From Mycogone perniciosa (lineage: Eukaryota > Ascomycota > Sordariomycetes > Hypocreales > Hypocreaceae), in NCBI GenBank assembly GCA_025331125.1, contig JAOALB010000139.1:62001-126000 (forward strand): 64,000 nt of DNA. Direction: 5' to 3'. Positions 12,301-24,537 of this stretch are shown here, piece after piece. Numbering within the stretch: the first letter of the stretch is position 1; every line of letters starts with the position of its first letter. The notes beneath the pieces are model-generated. The model did no database searches and had not been told where the DNA came from. It saw nothing but the letters and a program-made list of their open reading frames with translations. The position numbers and the translations under genes are program-made.

Positions 12301-15300
12301 GGAGGAGGAGGAGTATTAGTGGTCAAAGTCCGTAGGAGAATTTGTAATCCCAGTCAATACTACTACTTGGCATTCTGCCAATTGGCTAATGCGATGTGGG
12401 CTGGAGCAAGGGACCTAGCCTATGCCTCTTGTTCTCGGTCAATACTGCTCCGTACTCCGAACTCCGTATAGCTTTGCTGAAGACCATACGAGTAGGTACG
12501 AAGCCCTGTCAGTACCGGCCACTTGCAAATCATGTCACGCCCCATCTTTCAACTACCACCCAGATATCCCGTACGTGTATGATCCGAATGGCCGAATATA
12601 CGAAGGAATACGGAGTAAGAGGATGCAGCATTGGCGGGCGTCAATTCAAATCTGGCGGTGTAACTCACATGCGGAGTACTCCGTAGGTGGTAATATTATT
12701 ATTAGGAAGTACTCCGTAAATAAATATAGAATGCTAGATGTTGCGCGACATGTTGGCCGCCTTATAAAGCGCACGCCAGTCAATCTGTTACTATCTACTC
12801 GTACTCCGTACTCCGTAGCAAATGACATGATTAATAACACATAGTGTCTGCAAATCTCATGATGCTTACCCCTGCACAAAGCTTCAGGAAGGCTTGATGG
12901 TTCTTTCCGTTAAGCAGCCAAGAAACTTATGCCACGGATTACTCTAAACCGGATATGCAGGGGGGCTGCTAACCGCTCCACTAATGTGTGAGAGTATCGC
13001 CTATCAGGCTAGTACTTGTACGAAGAGTAAATGATTCTGGTCGCGCTGAAGAACAAATCAGCACACCCTCCCAAGACCTGCATACCCATACGAAGTACTC
13101 CGTACATCGTTCCAAATGGCGTAGAACACTGCTCGCTACTGGTCTCTTCGTGATCTCGGAATGGAAGAGAAAGCCACCGAATATGTATTCAGAACATCAG
13201 CAAGCTCAAATTACTACTAGTATATCTACTCATACACACCCCTATATATGTACTCGTACGGCCTAGTAGATGGCGTGGTGGCGGCGGGAACTTCTACAAA
13301 CCAGCCACTCAGGCAACGGCAACAGCAGTGACCGGGACAAGGTCGGCGATTAACTGCAGGATCCTTTCGTAATCGCAACACTCAATGCGTGCCTTCAGAT
13401 TTATTTCCAGCTGGGGATGAACAGCAACCATCAAAGCCACGGGCGGCACGTTGTTTAGGTACCAAGCAGCTCTGAACATGCTGTGGCAGGCTCAGAGCTA
13501 GGGTACTCCGTACTTGCACCATCATTCCGTACTTCGTACGAGTACGTACTCGGAGCAGATATGAGATATGGGGGCTTAAGACTCCAGCATACTACTAATA
13601 GCTAGTAGTACTCGTATCTCATTGTAAGGAGTACTCCACAGATATGAAGCCCATTACTACTTACCCTCTCTTAGGATCGAATTGCATCCCCACATACACG
13701 TGCTAGATATCCATCCCCCCCCTTTCTTTCACGCATGCCGCTAGGCTGAACCCGATAAGATCTACAAAGCACAACTCCATTCATACGAGTATGACTGGAG
13801 ACCTTTCAGTTCAGCACGAGATCAAGCGCGTCTCAATGACAACAACTGCTCATTACAGGGTAGCCTCGTTGACTTAATCCTTGCTTTCGACTACTGCTAG
13901 TATGTCAGATCCAGCCATGCAGCGTAACAGCTTATTCTCGCTTAAATCTCCTAATTGAAGCTATCTATGAGTACTAGGAACTAGATAGTAGATCTACCAA
14001 AGAGGGAGCCCATGGAAAAGTCACGTGATGAAAGAGATGATCGTCTCCATTAGATAATTAGTACTCCGTACTCCGTACTATCTTAGGTAATCAGCATTAA
14101 AGGTTTTTTGATAAATAACTAATCTGTTTATGTCTGATTTTCTGCGCGATTTTTTACTTTCACGCAAACGAGTGTTCCCTGAGCTACTCTTGAAAAGCTT
14201 GGCCATTGTTTCAAAGACTGCTATTTGGCCTTTTCTACCGAGTAGACTCTACGATAATAGGCAGGTCGCTTCATCGCGCTATTGTGGACAGATTCAACGG
14301 GGTCTTGCAGCAGCCATAAAGGTTTGATGATCTCACATAGTACGAAGTACATAAGTGCCTAATAGTACTACACTTGTTTGACAGTGACGCCCCCTCTTCA
14401 ACTCAATACTAACACATCGTCAAAAGAACCAGTCCATGGATACTATATTTGGTACTCCTTGAGATTTCAGCTCATGCTGGCAGTCAACATAGCCTTAACA
14501 AGAAAGGAAACTACATACGGAGTAATGCAGAGCGGCTCAAAAGAACCGTTGCATGATTTGGAATACCAGCGACTGCCGGGAACGGGCCTCCCGTCGCCAT
14601 CAGTGGCGAGATTGTGCTTGCTCCCACGTGTAATAAGTAATACAACGGAGTACTAAATGTGAGATTTGCATCATCCTTACACCGGTGGCTTACGAGTACT
14701 TTGCGGCATACTTTGCGGCCCACAGATGGCCTACTGCGAGTAGTAAGACTAGTACTCCTGGAATTGGTAAAAAAGCGAGAAATAGGACACTGCCACTGGA
14801 TAGCATCTAGTTTATAGGATCCGGAGTAAGCAGGGCGAAATTGCTATGCTAAAACCATGCGATTGTCCTGTTTCTGGATACTAGCATTCATCGTCGTCGA
14901 TCATGTCGGGCGGGTGTCATCACTTGCAGGGTATCATTTACAGGGTGTGGTTTATGATCGGACGACCAAGGAGTTTCGAACTAAACAAATGTCTACGAAA
15001 TGGGAGGGAGAGCTTACTACTGGTAGTATTCGGATCGCGGTGAGTTTGTATGATAGATGATAGTGCACACCTGATTAGAGTATATATCTGCTCTTACGTC
15101 AGAGGTCGCTATTAATAGTCATGTACGGAGTACTCCGCATTCTCCGTTGAAATGCGGAATGCGTTGGGGTGGGAAAGGCGAAGCAAACACTGTGAGTGAG
15201 AAGTACTCCGTATGCTTCCTACTTCGTCAACAATGTGAATTCATAATTTTAAAGCAATATAGACAGTTGTGCCAGCAGCCACGTGGGGTGAAACGGCAAT

Positions 15301-16587
15301 ATCTGGGTCAGGTCAGGTACTTAGACCCCTGTAGGGGTCGGATGACAAGGGGGGGGGGTCAGTTGGTGTATCTACTCGTAATCATCAGCATGATTACTAC
15401 TCCGTAGTATGCGAACATATTCATATACCTACCTATTCGGTATTCCGTGTATCCGGACACGACACTAGTCGCCGGAGTGCTAAACAGGGATACCCAGGTT
15501 TAGCTGCACAAGTACGGAGTAATATGGAGGTACTTATAGTTGGCGAGCTGGGCGTCAGCAGTAAGGGTTCTTCGTAAATACAGGAGTGATAGTACTAGTA
15601 ACGATACCTTGATGAGCCAGTAGGGATGATTTGATGCAGTCTTAGTGCCAAAACGCAATCCAAGCATGTCACAACGCGCTTCAAAGGAGTGGCAGAACTG
15701 CAGGCTTTAGCCAAGTGTGGGAGGTAGCAAACCGTGGCAAGAGAGTAGGAACTCGTTTAAAGCCGTGGCACACAGGTTGCTGACATTGTGCTCACTCTGC
15801 GTCGGCTAATCCTAATCCCTCGATGCAAGTGAGAATTTGGCAGCCCCAGCATTCCTTGCTCATGCACCCCATGTTGACACTAGCTCGGGAATACTATCAC
15901 TAGTAGTAGACTTTAACAAGTACTACTAGTGTTACGATATGGCACTTCTAGCACGGCACGGGCCTGAGCTTGGACAGGATGAAATTAGCAGTACAAGTCC
16001 TAGCTGTGCGCGAGCCAAGACATATGGCTGTCTCACTCTCGGACAATGATCCAATGATGGGCTCATTCCAAGTTCTAACAAGGCATCCCCAAACTAGACC
16101 AGGCCAATGCTTTCTTGTTTATTAAGTGGGCTTCTAGAAACCCTGTCATTAAGGCTGACAAGCACAGATCACTCCACAGGAGCTGTTTCCAGCCTCCTAT
16201 GGCTGAAGGATCGCCATCTTGCCAGGCGGGAGAAGAAAGGATCGTTTCAAGGTTCATTTGTCGACAAACAGGGATGCTCGAGGGATGCGGGGAGTGGCTG
16301 CAGTCAGATTCTCAAAAAGCAAGCCCCACTGTGATTTTATGAGACAGGGCTTGCCACAGCCCCGTCAGCTTCTTGGTGTCTGCCTAGTAATTCCATGGTA
16401 CCGATGTCTCCGTTCATAATAAATAATACCTATAGGTAGTATATGATATTCCATCGTCACGTATGTGGCTGTCGTCATTGGTTCACATTACAAAGCTGTT
16501 GCTGCGGATAGAAAACAATTTTTCGAGACAGGATTCTTTTTCAACATCTCTGACAAAGGCCTTCAACAATATCTGCCTACTTACACA
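9399..16587. other. 7.2 kb gene-free gap between PKS and bZIP gene
   Basis: No recognisable gene. The longest candidate, 9693-10097 (+), encodes 134 residues of no family I know and lacks support; it could be a relic. The segment is rich in the near-palindromic words TACTCCGTA/TACGGAGTA and TACTTCGTA/TACGAAGTA, for example near 12198, 12670, 12805, 13095, 13502, 14065, 14515, 15123, 15203 and 15512, and in GTA/TAC trinucleotide runs (12277-12300, followed by four GGA units at 12301-12312). Base composition is ordinary, unlike the RIP blocks to the right, so this is not a heavily RIPped transposon. Confidence 0.6.
12040..15520. repeat. Dense patch of TACTCCGTA-type short motifs
   Basis: At least fifteen copies of TACTCCGTA or its complement, some chained head to head (TACGGAGTACTCCG near 15123, CTCCGTACTCCGTA near 14067), lie in this non-coding stretch. 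Related words TACTTCGTA and TACTCGTA are mixed in. The same words recur in other intergenic parts of the window (21627, 22279, 23645, 38096, 38330, 38892, 40290, 43866, 44030, 46616) and I saw none in the large coding exons. Function unknown. Confidence 0.7.
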
Positions 16588-18531
16588 ATGACAAAAGAGG
16601 ACTGGTCGACGGTGACAGATCGAAGTCAGAAGAAGAGGATACAAAATCGGGTTGCGCAACGGACATACCGTAAGTCGATCCCTATTTGCTTTTGTCAGTG
16701 GAGGTGAATAGGGCCCTTGCCGAGGGGGATGATGTTCATCTGGGGAGTTCATATGCCTGCCTGACCAGAATACTAATACAATCCAGGCAACCGAATAAAA
16801 CAACGTGTGGAGGAGCTGGAGAAGGAGGTCAGCGAGTACCGACGCAGAGCTCAGGAGCAACAGGCCGCCGAAGAGATGCAAGACGGAGCAAACGCAGCCG
16901 TGGGAGGCACCATCAACGTCCATGTTAATGGGAACCAAAGCACATCCTCTAATGATGGCACCGTGAATCCGGCAGCAGATCTCGTGGTAGGATCCGGCCT
17001 CAGCCCTAACAGCACGAATATCACTGCTTCGCCATCCAACAGCATCAACACTATTGGTATGAACAGCAATAACAGCATCAAGAGCAAATGCAGTCCTGTG
17101 GACACCGACAAAGAAAAGCCCGGAGGCCAAAGCAGCAGCGCAAGCAGTACTTATGCCATAGAAATGGACACAGATGCCGACGCCAGATTGGCTGCCGTTG
17201 CATCACACGAAGCGCCCGTTGCTAACCTCATTCCGCAAAACAACCCTGTCATTCAACCGCCGGCGCTCACACAACAGCCTCACCAGCGGGCGCAAATTCA
17301 GCCACAATTATCCTTTACCACATCATTCCCCGGGCTGACATCACCATCATTACCCCAATCTTACAATCTGGGGGCAGACTGGCCGTGGACGAATGCACCA
17401 AACAGCATCTATCGAGACCCAATAGGGTCGCAGCCAATACCAGGTATGATCCAACTCCACCCTTGAGCCCCAATGGCATTACAGCAAGGCAAGACTTGAA
17501 GTATGTCTGTGGTGTTGTACACTGAAAAGATAGCTAATTGTATTTCTCAATCCAGGCTTCCCTGGGATAAGGCAGGTCAGAGGCGACCATCAAGATGGTG
17601 GATCAGATGCCTCGTTCCACCTTTCACCAGATACTGGCGTCTACATGGTCCCGCATAGTGATCACGGACCTCACCTCGCTCACCCTGAGCAAGAGACGGA
17701 TGCGCCCACCACATCAGCAGATAAATTGTCGGACACCGGCTCGAGCGACATAGGGAGTCCAAGCAGCCCGGCAAGCTCAATGGACAGCCTACCCCTAGGA
17801 GACCACGACACGAATCTGGCCCGAATTTTGGAGGGTCAGGTTCACGGAGAGCAGCAATTAAGAGACAGGAGCCTGGAAGAACGATTCGACTTCATGCGAC
17901 AGTGCGCTTCTCTGGCAGGGTTCAATAGTATAGATGACGTGCTGAGGCAATACTACATAGCCGATTTCAGTCATGAATCCATCATGTCGCGAGAGCAACG
18001 ACAAAGCAGACATAGCCAATTACCCCAGCTATTATCCAAGCTGCGGAAGGGCGTCAGAACATGGACTCAGTGGGAGGCCCACCGATATCAGTACGAAGTC
18101 ATCAAGTCAGCACAGAGCGTCATTCACGACGAGCAAGGCGAATTCACACTACCTCATTCTACATACGCAGAGGTGCTTTCGGAGCTGGACAAGATTGCCT
18201 TGGGAGCAGGTGGCGATGGTTTCATGGACAACGCCGCCCTATCAAGGGCGTTCCGGCCACTCATTAAAACGTTCCAAGATACAGTAAGTCTTGAACACCT
18301 TTAACCCCATCCCAAAACAATTACTGATATCCTCTTGCTTTGCAGTCACCGAAGCTATGGAACCTCACCGAGTCGTTGGTGGGCAATAACAATACATTAA
18401 GTCAAAAGCAGCGCACATATACTTCGCTTGCCGTCATGCTGCTGCTTAGCGGTTCAAATCACATGCACAAGGCCCAGATTACAGCTTTGGTAACGAGTTG
18501 CCTAGACATTGCCCAGGACAATCTCAGGTAG
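16588..18531 (+). CDS. bZIP transcription factor, likely cluster regulator
   Basis: 550 residues in four exons: 16588-16669, 16787-17443, 17556-18283, 18346-18531. The first intron splits the basic region. After splicing it reads KKRIQNRVAQRTYR-NRIKQR with the bZIP signature Asn20-x7-Arg28, followed by a short leucine-zipper-like helix (VEELEKEV). The middle is Asn/Ser/Gln/Pro-rich and probably disordered. Residues from about 350 onward (FDFMRQCASLAGF, RQYYIADF, LPQLLSKLRKG) resemble the DUF3425-like C-terminal region of fungal bZIP proteins that often sit in metabolite clusters. The start is the first in-frame ATG upstream of the basic region. The stop follows CTCAG, so a further small exon cannot be excluded. 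Its position beside the P450 and downstream of the PKS suggests pathway-specific control, which is inference. Confidence 0.88.
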
Positions 18532-18807
18532 TCCTTTATGAGGTCAATGTAGAAATGTTTTCTGTTATCTGTTTTCTGGTCGGTCACGGTATGCGTGTGT
18601 TCTTCATACCCATGGCGTATGGGTGGATATGGGCAACGATAGACTTTCCGTTTTCTTAGAACTGGTTTTGATGTCTGAACTGCGTAACGAACTGCTTCAA
18701 TACATATTTATTAGTACAAGGCCTTTTATGAGCAACCCGTTTTATAATCCATTGACACACCCCAAATCTATCCACCTCCAACGATGATCCGTGGATTCTC
18801 AACTCCA

Positions 18808-20521
18808 TCAATCGATTATCTTTCTGCGAGTGAAGACCAGATTCAACTCCTCTGAGTGAAGCATGGCATAATCCTTGGACTTCTGTGTGAGTGTCGTACC
18901 ATCCTCACCAGGTGCAAATTCCACATCGAACTGTAGGATGATTTGCGAGGTTAAGACGCTGATCTGCATGTACCCCAGTTGTTTGCCAATGCACGATTCA
19001 GACCCGACGAGGAAAGGCATAAAGGCATCCTTGTGTTTGACCATCGCCGGCTTAGAATACCATCGCTCGGGGATAAATTCTCGACACCGCTCATATACGT
19101 TTTCATCTATAAACAAACATTGTGTTAGCCTCTGCATATCTTGTTAATCTTGACTGTTGACAGTGAGGTTATATACCTAAAGCCATAACGTGAGGAGGTA
19201 ACTGGATAATCGTATCCCCTGGAACAAAGATGTCGTTGATATAGATACCTTCCTTTGGTGTCTTTCTGAAGAATCCAGAGGGCGCAGGGTAATGCATCCT
19301 CAGAGTCTCGCTGATACAAGCATGGAGTAGTGGTGTATTCCGGATCTCCTGATACTGGATTTGATTGACATTTGATATCAAAGGTGCCACTTCATCGCGC
19401 AGACGCTGGGCAAGACCGGGCTCGGAGCAGAGACGATAAAAGAGGTGAATGAGGGTTGTTGATGTTGTATCGCTGCCCGCAACTATCAACATGCGCGAGT
19501 CACCCTGAAGCATAGGAAGCGCCACATTCTGGTCGTCCTTTCTGAGGTTTTGGAAGTGCCCAATCAGCGGCTCTAGCATGTCTGGGTGGGTTGTCTTTCC
19601 TTGCTGGTGAATGCGATCGTCGAGCTGGTCGATACAGAGTTGCACAAACCGTCGATAGCCTGAGCCCATTCCTGGAAGCGTTGCGAAAACCCGATACAAC
19701 CAGGGTGGGAATGCGAAGCCTTGAATGTGCAAGCCATCTGCGAGCAACTTAATCGCCCAATGTGTCTCGCCGCTCTCAAGCATATTGAATGATTTGTTGA
19801 AGACGAGGTCACCCATGACGTCGAAACCATGGAGACCAAACCACTTGGTCACATTAATGGACTTGCCGGCAAACTCATCCAGTCTTGCAATGAGTAGATC
19901 GTGAAACTTCTGGGCCCGCAGCATATATCCCCTCAGGGACTTGTCACTGAAGGCAGGACTGAGGATTCGTCGTCGTCGATCGTGTGCTGCTCGGTCTCGG
20001 GTCGTGTTCGTTGAGATGTAGGGCATGTCCTGTCCATACCAAGCCGACTTTCTGCACTTTGAGTTTGGTCCAAGTACAGGCACCATGCCGTCTGGGTCGA
20101 CGACAGAAAGGTCGTTAGGGCCGATTCGAACATAACGGCCATACTTCTGATGTAGCTCATACAGTACCTGATGACCCAGAAGTCCTGACTGGGAGTTGAG
20201 GTAGACAAAGTACAACTTGCTTAGCCTGGCAATGTATGGGCCAGGAAACTTGTTTAAAGGGTTAAAGAATAGACGATAGATAATCACGCTCAAAGCCAAA
20301 CCAACGATGTAAAGAGATGTGAGAATGGCGGTATTGTACGCGGCTGTGAAGATGGACAGCTGCAAACGATACCATTGTAACCCCCATAGAGAGATACTGG
20401 CTGTGACAAGAATCAGAACGTAACGCCAAGGGTAGGCGTGGCGCTCTCCATGCTTAAAGTAAAGGAGATGAGTTGCTACACCCCCCAAAAGAGCAAACGC
20501 TGGCTCGTACTTCAGCGTCAT
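18808..20521 (-). CDS. Cytochrome P450 monooxygenase
   Basis: 547 residues, exons 20521-19177 and 19106-18808 (minus strand). The intron joins HVMAL to DENVYERC through a split GAT codon. Several hydrophobic N-terminal helices precede the proline-rich hinge FNPLNKFPGP, so this is an ER-anchored class II enzyme. Visible motifs are the I-helix AGSDTTS (about 344), ExxR as ETLR (about 405), the PER motif in IPERW, and the heme loop FLVGSESCIG with Cys near 487. The usual Arg two positions before the heme Cys is Glu. Members of some fungal P450 families have Tyr there, so activity is not excluded. It is convergent with the bZIP gene (277 bp apart) and divergent from the hotdog gene. It probably oxidises the PKS product; substrate unknown. 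Confidence 0.93.
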
Positions 20522-22592
20522 GTCTCACTCGTTGTTGACGCTAAAGGGCCGGGTGCATGAAAAGACTGAGCAATCTATTAGGATAGTATCAAGGCTTGCG
20601 TTCATTAGTATACGTTGCCAATCTCTATACAAGGATAGATGATACCTTACAAGTATGAACGGAACTTGACTCGTCTCCTTCACAATACAGGAACGATGGG
20701 GCCTGGAGAGGAGAAATGGACCAAAGGTGGTTGGCACGATGGAGTATTACTTTTGATGAATCCTATGGAGAAGCCTCAGTGCATTCAAGACTTTATTACA
20801 TCATCTATGGACTACTGAAAGATGTCGTTCGATTATGAACAACTAAGCCTGGTGTTTGCTTGCTGCTTTATTAACGTTCCAGTCTCAGAGAGCAAGAATG
20901 CACCTCCTATACAAAGGGGATTTTTTGCTTTCTACCATCTTGTCTATGCGTCTATGCACATCTCAGCTTTGTGGATTGGCTGAGTGAGGAAACAGCGTTT
21001 CGGTGCTATTATTGCTATTAGGGATTATTATCTAGCACACTACCACAGTTATTTCCTTCACTAAGCAATATGCCAAACTCCCTAAAAAGCAATGGCGCAA
21101 ACATAATGCTGCTCCTCGACATGCCACCACACTGTCGATACTCAGCAACGGTGCCCACGGCGTTACGTGATTATGACCAAAAGGATGCTACTTTACCCAT
21201 GTATTATTGTGGAGGGCCTAAGAAATCCTCTGCTACACACACGCCCAGAGACCGAAGGCAATCTATTGCCGCACATGGACACGAAATAGCGTGACGCTTA
21301 CTTCGTAGTACAAGCTTGCAGAAGGATCAAACACCGGCTTACGACACACCCTTGCTGCGTTCGGGCCTCGGGCCTTTTAGATTAGGGTTGTGCAATCTCG
21401 ATATGGGCTTAAATCATGGATGTGGATCATGCGTGGGGGACAGGGTTGACCCATGAAGTCTTACAAATGCATTTGCATTCCGGAGTAGAATGGTAGTAAT
21501 AATAGTAATAATAGTAATAATAGTAGTACTATAGTAGTACTATAGTAGTGCGAAATACGAAGTAGTAGTAAGCCATATGGAAGGCCCATATAATAACCTC
21601 GTCCTCTCATCACATCCCCTTCCATTACGGAGTATTGCTCCCTGTTGATTCTTGCTACTCGTGATTACCGTGATGATGCTACAGGAGCTGCTGACTGAAA
21701 GGTGAGATCTAACCATCTGGGCGAAATTAGTAGGTAAACAGTCATACTTTTCCGAAAAGCATTAGTACTGGGCGAGAATTGTGATGCTGAAATTGAAATG
21801 GATTTATCTTGTGGGCCAAAAGGAGTCTGCAGGGCTAGGGCTGTTTGGGGTCACTAGCATTCAGGGTTGTGTAGGGTTGCTAAGGGTTACAGCTTGACAC
21901 CAATTACATAGACGCACAGTAATATCAAGAACCCAACTAAGGTGACCATGTCTAGAATTCATTTCTAATTTCTTGAACCACTGGACACTGGTTTTGGGCT
22001 TGATGCATCCGAAGTGACCCGGCTTGCAGTATTTTTTACGGTACTGCATTGTAGTCAGTGTGGGTTATAACTTTTAACCTTGATCGTTGGCTTGCGTACC
22101 TCTCATATCTAACGTGGCCATTGACTTGGTAGTTGGACCACACATCATCATGTCAGCTGAATTTTGATGGCTTCTCCTAGACAGAGAGACGTAGTAGTCA
22201 CATGCCCTGACGTTTTGATCATATGGGAAAGCCCCTACCTCACCATCTACTACTACCAATATACTCCAGCTAACCGAGTACGGAGTAAACAAAGATGAGA
22301 TTCTCGTTCTTGCGGCTTCTCTTTGCTTAGTGGTTCTATGCCCCGCAAAGTCAACGTTAATCTCTCTTTGCATTCGCAAATGGATTCGGACTCCGATGAA
22401 AGGAGAAAAAAGTCACCAAGTCGCGTGCATTCAACAAGTCAACCGGGCTGTTGCCTTCTAGATTTTCGACACATCTCACGCTCACGGGAGAGGGATACCC
22501 GGAAGTGATACCTTGTCTACATCTACATCTCGCAAAGCCCGACCAGACTGGCTAAACTTGGGTTGTTCTGGTACACCACGTTCACCAATACA
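20522..22592. promoter_or_regulatory. Divergent intergenic region between P450 and hotdog gene
   Basis: About 2 kb that must carry both promoters. It contains an AGT/AAT trinucleotide run with repeated TAGTAGTACTA (about 21491-21550) and TACGGAGTA-type words near 21627 and 22279. I see no gene; 21070-21294 is an unsupported 74-codon ORF. No clear bZIP palindrome was recognised. Confidence 0.5.
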
Positions 22593-23495
22593 ATGGCAAC
22601 CGAGGTTTGGGCACTCGATGTGCCATCACTACTATCTTCATTGAAGACCAGCGCCGTTCCTTTTGTTTGGTCATGGCGCGGTGCTGTTCTGATCTTCGCC
22701 CTTTTAAACGTCAAATCACTGCCCTTTGTGTGGACGGCACGGACGTACTATCATCTTAATACCTCGTTTGGGAGTCAACGCCGACGGCTGATTCCCTCTG
22801 CCAACAACCCTCAAAAGAAGGTTGTACTAGTCAAGAAAGAAAAGTCATCAGATCCTATTGCAAATCACCCCTTGTTTCAACCAGATGTCATCAGCACCCA
22901 TGTTCCACTTCTGGAAATCGACATGAATTTGCACAAGTCCAATTCAACCTTCTTCACAGACCTTGATGTCTCCCGGATTAAACTCATGGGGCGGATCATC
23001 GCTCCAGCCTGGCCGATGGATTGTATGGACATCGAATACAAAAGTCGAGACGGTCAACTCAAGCGTGAGAGGATCAAGGGCCACCCTGCTCTCATTCTTG
23101 GCGCGACCCATACCTCGTTCAAGCGTGAGCTCAAGCCATTTGCCTCCTACAATGTAGAGTCACGGATTCTGGGCTGGGATACGCGTTGGATATACGTTGG
23201 ATCGTGGTTTGTTAGCAAAGGGAAGCCGAAGGGTGATCCTAAGCAGATTTTCGCCACCAGCTTGTCAAAATACATCATCAAGAAGGGTCGCATAACAGTG
23301 CGACCGGAGCAATTTTTAACTGAGTGTGGCTGGATACCAGCGAAGGCCAGCGATGACAAATCATTGGACAACCAAAACGGCAATTCTTGGTCGTGGGATG
23401 AGATTGAAGCATACAGAGTGAAGGGAATGGAGATTGTTCAAGCATGGAGCGAGACCGATGTATTGTTAGAGAGAGAGTACAACCATCAGTCTTGA
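22593..23495 (+). CDS. Hotdog-fold thioesterase-like protein (THEM6/4HBT-type)
   Basis: Intronless, 300 residues. The ATG at 22593 is the first in the frame. A hydrophobic N-terminal stretch (residues about 25-48) could anchor it in a membrane. The segment from about 103 to 135 (EIDMNLHKSNSTFFTDLDVSR) is the hallmark helix of the fungal and animal THEM6-like branch of the 4HBT hotdog family, which resembles acyl-CoA thioesterases. Such proteins recur next to fungal PKS and NRPS genes, but their reaction is rarely known. Here it could release or edit acyl intermediates, or be accessory. It is transcribed away from the P450 and toward the ABC transporter. Fold assignment is fairly secure; activity is inference. 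Confidence 0.82.
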   Translation: MATEVWALDVPSLLSSLKTSAVPFVWSWRGAVLIFALLNVKSLPFVWTARTYYHLNTSFGSQRRRLIPSANNPQKKVVLVKKEKSSDPIANHPLFQPDVISTHVPLLEIDMNLHKSNSTFFTDLDVSRIKLMGRIIAPAWPMDCMDIEYKSRDGQLKRERIKGHPALILGATHTSFKRELKPFASYNVESRILGWDTRWIYVGSWFVSKGKPKGDPKQIFATSLSKYIIKKGRITVRPEQFLTECGWIPAKASDDKSLDNQNGNSWSWDEIEAYRVKGMEIVQAWSETDVLLEREYNHQS

Positions 23496-24537
23496 TACTT
23501 GAGACAGGGCAGATGTAAGACATTCCTTTAAAAAGAAAAAGAAATTTTCTAAAATACCGGAGCCATCAGATCTTTCTTGCAGGCTTGTGATTTGTAGGAT
23601 GTGATGACACTCATCTAAGCTTTTGATTTAATAGGAGAAGCATACGGAGTAAGCCTGTCGTAGAACGCATGTAGTCATGTAACTTTGACGGCGCATATAT
23701 AGATTGTTGAAATATTGAGATGATTCATTGTATTTTCTCTTGTGACATCAAAATCAAGGGGAGGGGAATTTTCGTCGATATGCTTCTTCTAATTATCAAA
23801 GTGCACATGACCAATAAACGTTTTGGCGGACTTGTTGACACTCTGTACTAAGATTCCTGACTCAGACAACTGGGGAATGACTACGAGATGCTCATTAGGA
23901 ATTGCACAAAAGTGATCAAATCCTCATATATGTACACAATTTGCTTCTTTGTTGCCCCTAATCGTATTTATACGTATTTATACTACCAATACCATGGATT
24001 TGTTACCCAGAACACCCTGTCTTGCATGTAGATTCTTGTGGTAGCAATTTTCCAGGCTGTTGGTCGAGTGTGTGTATGATGCCATGTGCGCGTGATATTG
24101 AACTTGGAGGATTTGGGTATGTCAGATGTACTACAAATCCCTCAGCTACCTGCTTACAACGCCATTTCCCCGTGGATATCCATGTATCCATGCTGCTGAT
24201 GTGACCAGGCTTGTACATGGCCTTCTTATTCTAGACTGTTTCGATAAATCTCCCCATGACCCAACACTCAGAGCCAAGCAACAGGATTACGGGTCCGCCC
24301 TCAGACCCTGTGGATGCCGCGTAAACGGCGCCTACAGGCCAGAACTAGTGCTGAACCTCAGGCGGCAGGGCTGCTGTAACAACCCGAAGGCCATCCTTGA
24401 ACTAGATATTTCCTTTCTCTCGGCTTCTTCTTCTTCCAGTGACACACTATTTTCCCACAAGTGCAGCAAAAGCAGCATCAATGCAAGACATTTGCAAGGA
24501 TCTCTTCTCTTTTCCCTTGTAGTGTCTGAGAATTTCG
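23496..24537. other. Intergenic, hotdog gene to ABC transporter
   Basis: 1.04 kb without a supported gene. The 167-codon ORF at 24126-24629 overlaps the transporter start in another frame and has no recognisable content. One ACGGAGTA word occurs at about 23645. The last 120 bases, with TTCTTCTTCTTCC and TTTTCCC stretches, probably form the transporter promoter and 5' leader. Confidence 0.5.

Noticed and set aside
16483..17130. 215-codon minus-strand ORF
   Set aside because: It lies antisense to the bZIP exons 1-2, has no recognisable domain, and the plus-strand splice model gives a clear bZIP.
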